A stretch of 40,939 nt of DNA, from contig JAHJCZ010000063.1 of NCBI GenBank assembly GCA_018812705.1, forward strand, positions 1-40,939, read 5' to 3'. This stretch comes from Candidatus Omnitrophota bacterium (GTDB taxonomy: Bacteria > Omnitrophota > Gorgyraeia > Zapsychrales > Zapsychraceae). Below, in pieces: positions 9,375 to 17,771 of the stretch. Under the pieces are notes generated by a model. That model searched no databases. It was not told where the DNA came from and saw only the letters and a program-made list of their open reading frames with translations. The position numbers and the translations under genes are program-made. How positions within the stretch are numbered: the stretch's first letter is position 1; each line of letters begins with the position of its first letter.

Positions 9375-10909
9375 AAACCTTTCTATTTGCAATAAAAGAT
9401 AATAAGTATCTTGTCCCATTAGTGCTTTTAGTTTTTAGTTTTTTTATTAGAATGAGCTTGATCAGTAAAGGGCCGTATAGTCTGGATTCTTTAGTAGTAG
9501 TAGATGCAGCGCTTAAAACAATACAAACCTACCAAATTCAATATTTTCACGATTTTCAATATCCGTTGGCTGTTATTTTCCTTGTAGGTTTTATTAACTT
9601 TTTTAAGTTATTCTCAGTTTATGATCCGGTATTTTTATATAATTTTTTAAGTGTGTTTTTTAGCTCAATGAGCGTTTCGTTGTTTTATGTTTTGATCAAG
9701 CAGTTAATAAATAAACCTGCAGCGTTTTTTACAGCTATTTTGTTTTCATTATGTCCAATTTATTTAGGGCTATCTGTTTATGGTACAAGCAATATATTAA
9801 GCTTGTTCTTTCTTTTTTTATGCCTTGTGAGCATGAATCAATATTTTTTGTCGCAAGAAAAAAAATATTATTTTTTAAGTTCTTTTAGCTTAGGGTTAAT
9901 GGGCGCAGCAAGGCTGCAAGAAATGTTTTTTATCTTGCCTGCTATTTTTTGTTTGTATGCTTTTTCTCCTTTGGAAAAGATTCGTCCGGACAGATCACAA
10001 AAAAAGTTGAGGACGAAGCTTTGTGGCTTTGCCGGATATCTTGTTATTGCTGTTTTAATAGGAGGGATATTTTATTTGCCAGCGATCTTAAGACAAATAA
10101 AATCTCCGGAAACGCCTTTTCTCATCGGGGTCTTGGTCACAAATGTTCCAAGAAGCGGTTTTATTAAGTTTTTTATAGGCTCAATTGTTCGGAATATAGG
10201 TTTTATAAAAATGTCCTTTTCTTTCTTGGGGCTTGTTCTGTCTGTTGTTGGGATAGCATTAATGGCATTTTCAAATAGAAGGGCTTTTGCTTTATGCTTT
10301 TCTTGGATACTCGCACCCCTGCTTATTTTGGCATGTTTCAGGATCACGGGACCTAGGCTTCTTGTCTTGATCGTTCCAGCTTTTTATGTAGGATTAGGGT
10401 ATGTTTTTTCGATCGTTTTGAAAAAGAACAAAACAATGCGCCTAGTTGTTTTTGTCGTATTTGTTGGGATTCTGTTCTCAAATTATTTTAAAATATACCC
10501 GATTTTATTACATAGGCATAATGCTGCTCTTTTGCCTGATTATGCACGGAAGATTGGCGAGATTTCTAAGCCAAACGATGTGATTATCTGTCATGATGAG
10601 GCTTTGTTTATACAGTATTATGCTAAAAGACAGACAAAATCGCGTCCCAGCGAGAGTGATCTTTTTAGCAGAGAAGCGATGATGAAATATAAAGATGAAG
10701 TTAGAGTACTGTTAGCTCAAGGCAGGTCTGTTTATTTAACTTGGCCAGGGATGTTTGCATCTGAGCACCCGCAAGTGTTTGAGCATTTAACAAAGAAATA
10801 TTTTAAAGTTGAGGAAGTGGGAATGATGCCGTATGAGGATTGGCATAGGGGGCCGAATAGACAGCAAATTTACAAATTTCCGATATATAGATTAAAGAAA
10901 AAAGAATAG
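9371..10909 (+). CDS. multi-pass membrane glycosyltransferase (GT39/ArnT-like)
   Basis: Overlaps preceding gene by ATGA; many TM helices; N-terminal GPYSLDSLVVVDAALKT and overall GT39/PMT_2-like layout. Confidence 0.65.
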   Translation: MKTFLFAIKDNKYLVPLVLLVFSFFIRMSLISKGPYSLDSLVVVDAALKTIQTYQIQYFHDFQYPLAVIFLVGFINFFKLFSVYDPVFLYNFLSVFFSSMSVSLFYVLIKQLINKPAAFFTAILFSLCPIYLGLSVYGTSNILSLFFLFLCLVSMNQYFLSQEKKYYFLSSFSLGLMGAARLQEMFFILPAIFCLYAFSPLEKIRPDRSQKKLRTKLCGFAGYLVIAVLIGGIFYLPAILRQIKSPETPFLIGVLVTNVPRSGFIKFFIGSIVRNIGFIKMSFSFLGLVLSVVGIALMAFSNRRAFALCFSWILAPLLILACFRITGPRLLVLIVPAFYVGLGYVFSIVLKKNKTMRLVVFVVFVGILFSNYFKIYPILLHRHNAALLPDYARKIGEISKPNDVIICHDEALFIQYYAKRQTKSRPSESDLFSREAMMKYKDEVRVLLAQGRSVYLTWPGMFASEHPQVFEHLTKKYFKVEEVGMMPYEDWHRGPNRQQIYKFPIYRLKKKE

Positions 10910-11039
10910 CTTTCTCGAGAAGAACAGAAGAAAGAATATCGCGAATATTGAAATATTAGTTGTAAAATGACAGTTTTGCTGTTTTAATTGTATAATTAAA
11001 TAATTATGATTAAGCATTTTAATAGGAATAGATCTTTAA

Positions 11040-13223
11040 ATGGATAGATTTAAAAAATCTTTATATATTTTTCTTGGTGCTGCATTTTTTCTTCTATTGA
11101 CAGCGAATGCTTTTGCTTCTTCTCAAGGAAGCGAAGGAGGGATAGTAGAAAGAACCAGCTTGTTGGCAATTCAGCTAAGTGTAATATTGTTTGCCGCTTG
11201 GGTCGGTAACCTTGCGTTCGCAAGGATGAAATTACCTGCAGTTCTTGGAGAGATTATTGCTGGTGTTGTCATTGGCCCTTACTTTTTAGGGGCGTATGGC
11301 TTTACTGGTTTTGAACATGGCCTTTTCCCTTTATCCGGTGATTTTCCTGTTTCAATTGAATTATATAGCCTTGCAACGATTGCATCGATCATTTTGTTGT
11401 TCTTTGTTGGCCTTGAAACTGATATTGAGACTTTCTTGAGGTTTTCTTTTGCGGGGTCTATCGTTGGTGTTTGTGGTGTTATTGTCAGTTTTATTGCAGG
11501 CGACGTTTTAGGGGTTATGTTAGCTAAAAGCCTGATGGGCCAAAATTATGGGTTTACTCATCCGTTCTGTCTTTTTCTCGGTGTTTTATCTACTGCTACA
11601 TCAGTTGGAATCACTGCCCGAATTCTATCCGAAAAAAGAAAAATGAATTCTCCAGAAGGTGTTACTATTTTGGCTGCAGCTGTTATCGATGATGTTTTGG
11701 GTATTATTATTCTTGCAATCATTCTTGGTATGGTAAAAAGCGGTCATATAGGATGGAAAGAAGTCTCCTTAATATCTCTAAAAGCTTTTGGTATTTGGCT
11801 AGGTTTTACTTTAGTAGGCCTTAAATACGCGCTAAAGTTATCTACAGCTCTTAACAAAATTAATGACCGCAACACTATTGCTATATTAAGTTTTGGTTTA
11901 GCCTTATTATTGGCTGGCATATTTGAGCATTTTGGTTTAGCTATGATCATTGGTGCATATGTTATGGGCCTATCATTATCTAAAACGGATCTTGCTTTTA
12001 TAATTCAAGAGAAGCTGGAGATGTTGCAGAAATTTTTGGTTCCGATTTTTTTCTGTGTAATGGGGATGCTGGTCAACTTGCACGAGATGGCTTCATGGCA
12101 AATACTGGGTTTTGGAATGCTTTATGTTGTGTTGGCAACACTTGGGAAGGTGATAGGTTGTAGCCTCCCCGCATTATTTCTGAATTTTAATTTTAGGGGT
12201 GCTTTGCGGATCGGAGTTGGAATGGTTCCAAGGGGTGAAGTCGCTTTGATCATTGCAGGTATCGGACTTTCAACAGGCATCATTGATGATAAAGTTTTTA
12301 GTATTGTCATGATAATGACTTTTGTTACAACTTTGATCACTCCTTTAGTTCTAGACAAGATGCTTGATTCGAAAAAGCCTGTTCTAAGAAAAGAGCAGGA
12401 AACAAAAGATGAACAAAAGACGATCAAATACGATATGCCTAGTGTTGAAACTGCTGAATTGCTTCTAAACAAAGTTGTGACTGCTTTTGAGAATGAGGGA
12501 TTTTTTGTTCATAGGATGGGTCGAGAAGGAAGACTTTATAAGATAAGAAAAGAGAGCGTCTTTATTGTAATGCGATACAGCCCGCAAAGGATGGAATTTG
12601 ATTGTAGCGAGATGGATATGTCTTTTGTTCACACTTTGTTCTATGAGGTCATAGCTGAACTTGAGCACGCGATGCAGACATTGCAGACATTAACAGACAA
12701 AAGTTCTATTGGCAAAAAGATATTTGATACACAAAAAATTATTGCAAGTCTCAATAATGAAAGAAAAAAGAAATTTCAGATCGTCTCTTCCAATGCGCTT
12801 AGTGTTGATCTAAAAAGCAGAACAAAAGAAGCAATTCTTTCTGAACTGGTAGATCTTTTAATAGAATCAAAACAATTAGACGTATCAAAGAAGGAAGAAG
12901 TCATCGACGATCTTCTAAAAAGAGAGACAATGATGTCAACAGGAATGCAAAATGGTATTGCCCTGCCTCATGCTAAAACAACAGCTGTAGACCATGTTGT
13001 TGCAGCTGTAGGTATTAGCAAGGAAGGCATTGACTATGCCTCTCTAGATAAAATACCATCTAGGATATTTGTTTTGACTTTGGCTTCAAAAGAACATCCA
13101 CATGCTTATTTGCAATCTATGTCTGAAATTAGCAGGTTTTTATCAAAAGAAGATAATAGGGTTAAGATGATCGAATGTATTACAAAAATACAATTATTTG
13201 ATGTTTTAAACATACACATGTAA
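11040..13223 (+). CDS. CPA2-type cation:proton antiporter with C-terminal PTS EIIA (PtsN-like) domain
   Basis: LPAVLGEIIAGVVIGPYFLG, multi-TM; C-terminus KREETMMSTGMQNGIALPHAKT-like EIIA with active-site-like His region. Confidence 0.8.
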   Translation: MDRFKKSLYIFLGAAFFLLLTANAFASSQGSEGGIVERTSLLAIQLSVILFAAWVGNLAFARMKLPAVLGEIIAGVVIGPYFLGAYGFTGFEHGLFPLSGDFPVSIELYSLATIASIILLFFVGLETDIETFLRFSFAGSIVGVCGVIVSFIAGDVLGVMLAKSLMGQNYGFTHPFCLFLGVLSTATSVGITARILSEKRKMNSPEGVTILAAAVIDDVLGIIILAIILGMVKSGHIGWKEVSLISLKAFGIWLGFTLVGLKYALKLSTALNKINDRNTIAILSFGLALLLAGIFEHFGLAMIIGAYVMGLSLSKTDLAFIIQEKLEMLQKFLVPIFFCVMGMLVNLHEMASWQILGFGMLYVVLATLGKVIGCSLPALFLNFNFRGALRIGVGMVPRGEVALIIAGIGLSTGIIDDKVFSIVMIMTFVTTLITPLVLDKMLDSKKPVLRKEQETKDEQKTIKYDMPSVETAELLLNKVVTAFENEGFFVHRMGREGRLYKIRKESVFIVMRYSPQRMEFDCSEMDMSFVHTLFYEVIAELEHAMQTLQTLTDKSSIGKKIFDTQKIIASLNNERKKKFQIVSSNALSVDLKSRTKEAILSELVDLLIESKQLDVSKKEEVIDDLLKRETMMSTGMQNGIALPHAKTTAVDHVVAAVGISKEGIDYASLDKIPSRIFVLTLASKEHPHAYLQSMSEISRFLSKEDNRVKMIECITKIQLFDVLNIHM

Positions 13224-13241
13224 ATTATTATTTTTGGGCTA

Positions 13242-13270
13242 TTGACAAAGGTATTTTTTTGTTGTATAGT
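13242..13270 (+). promoter_or_regulatory. sigma70-like promoter for amtB leader
   Basis: TTGACA (13242-13247), 17-nt spacer, TATAGT (13265-13270). Confidence 0.75.
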
Positions 13271-13283
13271 TTTTTTATCTTAA

Positions 13284-13324
13284 GGGCGCAGTCGTCCTCT
13301 TGAATCGAAGAAGATTCAGGGGGA
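13284..13324 (+). promoter_or_regulatory. attenuator unit 1 of amtB leader: hexaloop hairpin GGGC-GCAGUC-GUCC (13284-13297) overlapping a terminator (13295-13324 + T tract)
   Basis: UCCUCUUGAAUC-GAAGAA-GAUUCAGGGGGA followed by TTTTTT; the hairpin 3' arm UCC is also the terminator 5' arm. Confidence 0.75.
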
Positions 13325-13400
13325 TTTTTTATTGCCTTGTCATTGATCTCTTTGGTTAATAGTTTTCCAGGGTAAGAGAAGGCTAAAATTATTGGGAATA

Positions 13401-13432
13401 TTTATCTTAAATTAATGATGATTTGAGATAAA
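13401..13432 (+). promoter_or_regulatory. ANTAR P1-type hairpin, loop AAUGAU (amtB unit 2)
   Basis: UUUAUCUUAAAUU-AAUGAU-GAUUUGAGAUAAA; 13 bp incl. G-U pairs; loop A1 and G4. Confidence 0.75.
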
Positions 13433-13441
13433 CTAAATAGC

Positions 13442-13455
13442 GGACATTGATGTCC
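13442..13455 (+). promoter_or_regulatory. ANTAR P2-type hairpin, loop AUUGAU (amtB unit 2)
   Basis: GGAC-AUUGAU-GUCC; loop A1 and G4; 3' arm shared with terminator. Confidence 0.8.
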
Positions 13456-13491
13456 TCTTTTAAGCATTGTTGCTTGAAAGGGGATTTTTTT
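13453..13491 (+). terminator. intrinsic terminator/attenuator T2
   Basis: UCCUCUUUUAAGC-AUUGUU-GCUUGAAAGGGGA then TTTTTTT. Confidence 0.9.
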
Positions 13492-13493
13492 AT

Positions 13494-13507
13494 GGACAAA
13501 GTTGTCC
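13494..13507 (+). promoter_or_regulatory. ANTAR P2-type hairpin, loop AAAGUU (amtB unit 3)
   Basis: GGAC-AAAGUU-GUCC; loop A1 and G4; 3' arm shared with terminator. Confidence 0.8.
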
Positions 13508-13550
13508 TCTTTGGAACAGTTGTTGAACAATTGTTTTAAAGAGGACTTTT
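13504..13550 (+). terminator. intrinsic terminator/attenuator T3
   Basis: GUCCUCUUUGGAACAGUUGU-UGA-ACAAUUGUUUUAAAGAGGAC: long continuous hairpin incl. G-U pairs, then TTTT. Confidence 0.9.
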
Positions 13551-13598
13551 CTATAAAGGGAAGTTAATTCAACATTAAACAATTAAAAAGGAGGGGAT

Positions 13599-14942
13599 AT
13601 GTTTAAAGAAGTATTAACAAATAGGGTAGCATGCTTTTTTTTGTTGTTGCTTGCTGCAGGAATGACGCTGCTCTTGTCTTCTACGGCAAGTGCTGCAACG
13701 GCAGATGAAGCAATGTTCACAGCAAACAATACCTGGATGCTGGTTGCAACGATACTGGTTTTCATTATGCATCTTGGTTTTGCGACACTTGAAGCTGGAT
13801 TGACAAGATCAAAAAATACGGTCAATATTATCTTTAAGAATATTTCGATCGTTGCTATCGGGCTTTTAACATACGCGATAGTTGGCTTCAATTTAATGTA
13901 TCCAGGGGACGCTTGGATATTAGGGAAGTTCCTTGGTTTTTCAGGCTTTGGTATTGCTGCGCCTGAAGGAGCTGCCGGGTTAATAGATTATGCAGGCGGG
14001 GCATATACATACTGGACTGATTTTATTTTTCAGGCAATGTTCGCAGCGACGGCAGCTACAATTGTATCAGGTGCTGTTGCCGAAAGAATAAAATTGCATA
14101 GCTTTTTGCTGTTTTCAGTAATATTTGTGGGAATAGTTTACCCCTTTGTTGGAAGTTGGAAATGGGGAGGGGGCTGGTTAGATGCAATGAATTTTTATGA
14201 TTTTGCCGGGTCTACTTTAGTTCATTCTGTTGGTGGCTGGGGTGCTTTGGCAGGTGTTATTGTTTTAGGGCCAAGAATTGGTAAATATACAAATGGTGCA
14301 GTCAAAGCAATTCCTGGGCATAGTTTGCCGTTAGCGGCAATAGGTGTGTTTTTATTATGGTTTGGTTGGTTTGGTTTTAACGGAGGATCTGTTCTTTCTG
14401 CTGACCCCGGAGCTGTTTCTCTAGTATTTGTCACAACTACTTTAGCCGCAGCGGCAGGAATTATTACATCAATGGTCACTTCTGAAATAATTCAGAAAAA
14501 ACCTGACCTTTCTATGGTATTGAATGGTGCTTTGGCAGGTCTTGTAGGTATTACGGCAGGAGCTGATATGGTATCTGTTATGGATTCAATTATTATCGGA
14601 GGGGTTGCAGGTTTTTTGGTCGTTGTTGCCGTAATATTCTTTGACTCAAAAATAAAACTGGATGATCCTGTTGGAGCCTTATCAGTTCATTTGGTTTGTG
14701 GAATTTGGGGGACGCTGGCTGTGGGAATATTTAGTTCAAATCCAGACCATTCTTTTATAACTCAGCTGATAGGCGTCATAGCATATGCTTTAATATGTTT
14801 TCCAGCAGCTTTTTTGATATTTTCAGCAATAAAAGCAACTATGGGTATTAGGGTAACAGAAGAAGAAGAAAACAGAGGCCTTGATATTTGTGAACATGGC
14901 ATGGAGGCTTATGGTGGTTTTCAGGTTTTTAGTAATCAATAA
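13599..14942 (+). CDS. amtB: ammonium transporter
   Basis: Signal peptide; Amt core (LEAGLTRSKNTVNI, DFAGSTLVHSVGGWGALAG, WFGWFGFNGGS); C-terminal EENRGLDICEHGMEAYGGF. Confidence 0.97.
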   Translation: MFKEVLTNRVACFFLLLLAAGMTLLLSSTASAATADEAMFTANNTWMLVATILVFIMHLGFATLEAGLTRSKNTVNIIFKNISIVAIGLLTYAIVGFNLMYPGDAWILGKFLGFSGFGIAAPEGAAGLIDYAGGAYTYWTDFIFQAMFAATAATIVSGAVAERIKLHSFLLFSVIFVGIVYPFVGSWKWGGGWLDAMNFYDFAGSTLVHSVGGWGALAGVIVLGPRIGKYTNGAVKAIPGHSLPLAAIGVFLLWFGWFGFNGGSVLSADPGAVSLVFVTTTLAAAAGIITSMVTSEIIQKKPDLSMVLNGALAGLVGITAGADMVSVMDSIIIGGVAGFLVVVAVIFFDSKIKLDDPVGALSVHLVCGIWGTLAVGIFSSNPDHSFITQLIGVIAYALICFPAAFLIFSAIKATMGIRVTEEEENRGLDICEHGMEAYGGFQVFSNQ

Positions 14943-14973
14943 ATAGCAAACTATTAAAATGGAGGAATAAATA

Positions 14974-15315
14974 ATGAAAATGATCATAGCAATGATACAA
15001 CCTCATAAGCTGCCTGATGTAAAAAAAGCTTTGTTTGATGCAGAGATACATAAAATGACGGTTACTAATGTTTTAGGCTGCGGTCAGCAAAGGGGTTTCA
15101 GTGAGACTTATAGAGGGGTAGTGCATGAAGTTAATCTGTTAAAAAAAGTTCGCCTTGAAATCGCTGTAAATGAGAAGTTTGTTGACGATACAATAAAGGC
15201 AATTATTCAAGGTGCTAAGACGGGCAATATCGGAGATGGAAAGATCTTTGTTCTGGATCTGCAGAGATGTATAAGAATAAGGACAGAAGATGAAGGGCAC
15301 GAAGCAATAGGCTAG
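14974..15315 (+). CDS. glnK: PII nitrogen regulatory protein
   Basis: 112-113 aa PII fold sequence; YRGVV T-loop; [12 protein letters not shown]-loop; directly after amtB. Confidence 0.95.
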   Translation: MKMIIAMIQPHKLPDVKKALFDAEIHKMTVTNVLGCGQQRGFSETYRGVVHEVNLLKKVRLEIAVNEKFVDDTIKAIIQGAKTGNIGDGKIFVLDLQRCIRIRTEDEGHEAIG

Positions 15316-15328
15316 TATTTTTTAAGGC

Positions 15329-15356
15329 TTGACAAATTTGAGCTTGATGTTATATT
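15329..15356 (+). promoter_or_regulatory. sigma70-like promoter for glnN leader
   Basis: TTGACA (15329-15334), 16-nt spacer, TATATT (15351-15356). Confidence 0.65.
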
Positions 15357-15370
15357 TGTTGCAAAATTAA

Positions 15371-15423
15371 GGGCAATGAAGTCCTCCATATAAACATCAA
15401 TAATGTTTTTGTGGAGGATTTTT
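15371..15423 (+). promoter_or_regulatory. attenuator unit 1 of glnN leader: hairpin GGGC-AAUGAA-GUCC (15371-15384) overlapping terminator (15382-15423)
   Basis: UCCUCCAU...AUGGAGGA-type hairpin (UCCUCCAUAUAAACAU/AUGUUUUUGUGGAGGA) followed by TTTTT; loop A1 and G4. Confidence 0.85.
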
Positions 15424-15424
15424 A

Positions 15425-15446
15425 TTGAAGACAACGATGTCTTCAA
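15425..15446 (+). promoter_or_regulatory. ANTAR P1-type hairpin, loop AACGAU (glnN unit 2)
   Basis: UUGAAGAC-AACGAU-GUCUUCAA, perfect 8-bp stem; no terminator of its own. Confidence 0.85.
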
Positions 15447-15472
15447 AACTTTCTGATCAAAGTAGAATAGTC

Positions 15473-15486
15473 GGACAACGAAGTCC
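15473..15486 (+). promoter_or_regulatory. ANTAR P2-type hairpin, loop AACGAA (glnN unit 2)
   Basis: GGAC-AACGAA-GUCC; 3' arm shared with terminator. Confidence 0.85.
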
Positions 15487-15530
15487 TCTAAGCGGAAAAA
15501 TTGTATTTTCCTTCGCTTGAGGGCTTTTTT
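15483..15530 (+). terminator. intrinsic terminator/attenuator upstream of glnN
   Basis: GUCCUC(U)AAGCGGAAAA...UUUUCCuuCGCUUGAGGGC then TTTTTT. Confidence 0.85.
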
Positions 15531-15653
15531 ATTGTGTGGACAGCTAGGATCTTTAGAATATGCCTAGAGATATTAACAGCATTATTATGTTATAAAAAAA
15601 TAAGAATTGTGATATAACTCTAAGTATGAAATTAAGAAAGGGAGGCAAAAAAA

Positions 15654-17735
15654 ATGGATGAATTTAAAGCAATACCGGACTATTACGGCGAAAACGTTTT
15701 TAGTTTAAAAACTATGAGGAATTATTTATCTGACCAAGCATATAAGTCTTTAAGCGCAACTATTAGAGTAGGCGGAACATTGGAGCCAAAGATCGCAGAT
15801 GAAGTAGCAGATGCGATGAAGAATTGGGCACTTTCAAAAGGAGCAACTCACTTTACTCATTGGTTTCAGCCTTTGACAGGCTCAACAGCAGAAAAACATG
15901 ATGCTTTTATTACTCCTGATAATGAAGGTGGAGTGATCATAAAATTTTCAGGGAAGGAGCTTATTCAAGGTGAGCCTGACGCATCAAGTTTTCCTTCAGG
16001 TGGTTTAAGGCCGACTTTTGAGGCTCGTGGATATACTGGATGGGATCCAACATCGCCAGCTTTTATTAAAGAAGGACCGGAATCAGCTACTCTTTGTATT
16101 CCAACATATTTTATTGGATGGAAAGGTGAAGCCTTAGACAAGAAAACGCCTCTTTTACGTTCAATGAAAGCTCTTTCAAAACAAGTTTGTCGATTAGGCG
16201 AGATCTTTGGGATCAAATCAAAAGGAAAAACGGCATATGCAACTTTGGGTGGAGAGCAAGAATACTTTTTGATCGATAGAGAGTTTTATTATTCAAGAAT
16301 TGATCTTATGCAGACAGGAAGAACACTGTTCGGCAAAGAACCTGCAAAGCATCAGCAAATGGCAGATCATTATTTTGGAGCAATTAAAAGCCGTGTTATG
16401 GGTTTTATGGAAGATCTCGACAAAGAAATGTGGAGATTAGGTGTTCCTGCTAAGACAAGGCATAATGAGGTTTCGCCTGCTCAGTTTGAACTTGCGCCTG
16501 TTTTTGAACAGCTTAATTTAGCTGTTGACCACAATATGCTCCTTATGGAGGTTATGCAAAAAATTGCAGAAAGACATGATCTTGTATGTCTTCTTCATGA
16601 GAAACCTTTTGCAGGAGTTAATGGTTCGGGAAAACATAATAATTGGTCAATAGTAGGTCCTGACGATAAAAATTGGCTTTCACCAGGAGACAATCCGCAT
16701 GATAATGCTAAGTTCTTAGTGGTTCTTTGTTCGATCATTAAGGCAGTTGATACATATGCAGATCTATTGAGGGCTTCAATTGCATCAGCTGGCAATGATC
16801 ATAGGCTTGGTTCTCATGAAGCCCCACCAGCTATTGTTTCAATTTTCTTAGGCGAGCAGCTTACAGATATTATTGAACAAATTGAAAAAGGTGGAGCAAA
16901 GACTTCAAAAAAAGGCGGGGTCCTTCAGATAGGGGTTGATTCTCTTCCCGACTTACCTCGCGATGCAACTGATCGTAACAGAACATCACCATTTGCTTTT
17001 ACTGGCGCTAAATTTGAGTTTAGAGCAGTTGGCTCAAATGCTAATTTAGCAGGACCAAACATTGTTCTAAACACTATTGTTGCAGAAGCTTTAGATGAAA
17101 TTTGTGACAAGCTTGAAGGTGTTAGTAAAAAAGAACTAAATTCTGCAATTCAAAAACAATTGCAAAGTATCGTTACAAAACACAAGAGAATTCTCTTTAA
17201 TGGAGATAATTATACAGAAGAGTGGGTAAAAGAGGCAAAGAAAAGAGGTTTGCCAAATCTTAAGACGACCCCAGAAGCTTTAGAGGCGTTTAAGAACCCT
17301 GCTAATGAAAAAGTTTTAGCAAAATATGGCGTATTGTCTAAAACAGAGCTAGCTTCTAGGTATGAAGTATATAAGGAAATGTATGAATCAGTTATTGACT
17401 ATGAAGCAAAGCTATCTCTTGATATGGCAAAAACTATGATCGTTCCGGCTGTTTTTAGCTACCAAGAAGAATTGGCAGACAGTATTAAATCAGTTGAGGA
17501 GATCAATAAAACAAAATCAACTGGGTCAAGAAAACTCTTGAAAGAGATCACTGGTGAACTTGAAGGAGCATTAGTTAAGATTGACACGCTTGGTGCTGCA
17601 ATTAAGAAAGGCAAGGCCTTAAAAACTAAGGAAGCGATGACTGATCTTAGGGCGTCAATTGATGCTCTGGAAGGATTAGTTGCTGAGGATGTTTGGCCAT
17701 TAGCTTCTTATGCAGAAATGTTGTTTATGCTTTAA
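15654..17735 (+). CDS. glnN: type III glutamine synthetase
   Basis: ~693 aa; GGLRPTFEARGYTGWDPTSPAFI, NEVSPAQFELAPVFE, EKPFAGVNGSGKHNNWS. Confidence 0.95.
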   Translation: MDEFKAIPDYYGENVFSLKTMRNYLSDQAYKSLSATIRVGGTLEPKIADEVADAMKNWALSKGATHFTHWFQPLTGSTAEKHDAFITPDNEGGVIIKFSGKELIQGEPDASSFPSGGLRPTFEARGYTGWDPTSPAFIKEGPESATLCIPTYFIGWKGEALDKKTPLLRSMKALSKQVCRLGEIFGIKSKGKTAYATLGGEQEYFLIDREFYYSRIDLMQTGRTLFGKEPAKHQQMADHYFGAIKSRVMGFMEDLDKEMWRLGVPAKTRHNEVSPAQFELAPVFEQLNLAVDHNMLLMEVMQKIAERHDLVCLLHEKPFAGVNGSGKHNNWSIVGPDDKNWLSPGDNPHDNAKFLVVLCSIIKAVDTYADLLRASIASAGNDHRLGSHEAPPAIVSIFLGEQLTDIIEQIEKGGAKTSKKGGVLQIGVDSLPDLPRDATDRNRTSPFAFTGAKFEFRAVGSNANLAGPNIVLNTIVAEALDEICDKLEGVSKKELNSAIQKQLQSIVTKHKRILFNGDNYTEEWVKEAKKRGLPNLKTTPEALEAFKNPANEKVLAKYGVLSKTELASRYEVYKEMYESVIDYEAKLSLDMAKTMIVPAVFSYQEELADSIKSVEEINKTKSTGSRKLLKEITGELEGALVKIDTLGAAIKKGKALKTKEAMTDLRASIDALEGLVAEDVWPLASYAEMLFML

Positions 17736-17771
17736 TTGAGGCTAATCCGTAAAAAATAAGTGTTGGAAATG

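Noticed and set aside
13429-13434. TAAACT as a -10 box for an internal promoter before amtB gate 2
   Set aside because: No matching -35, and the bases fall in the 3' arm of the P1 hairpin and its linker
13284-15530. Recurrent GGAC-N6-GTCC motifs as a CRISPR array or simple dispersed repeats
   Set aside because: Units are only ~14 nt, unequally spaced, sit in leader regions and share bases with terminators; loop variation at fixed A1/G4 fits RNA hairpins rather than spacers
15371-15530. Glutamine (glnA-type) or other metabolite riboswitch before the glutamine synthetase gene
   Set aside because: The leaders consist of small isolated hexaloop hairpins plus terminators, without a multi-helix aptamer core that I recognise; an ANTAR gene nearby explains them better
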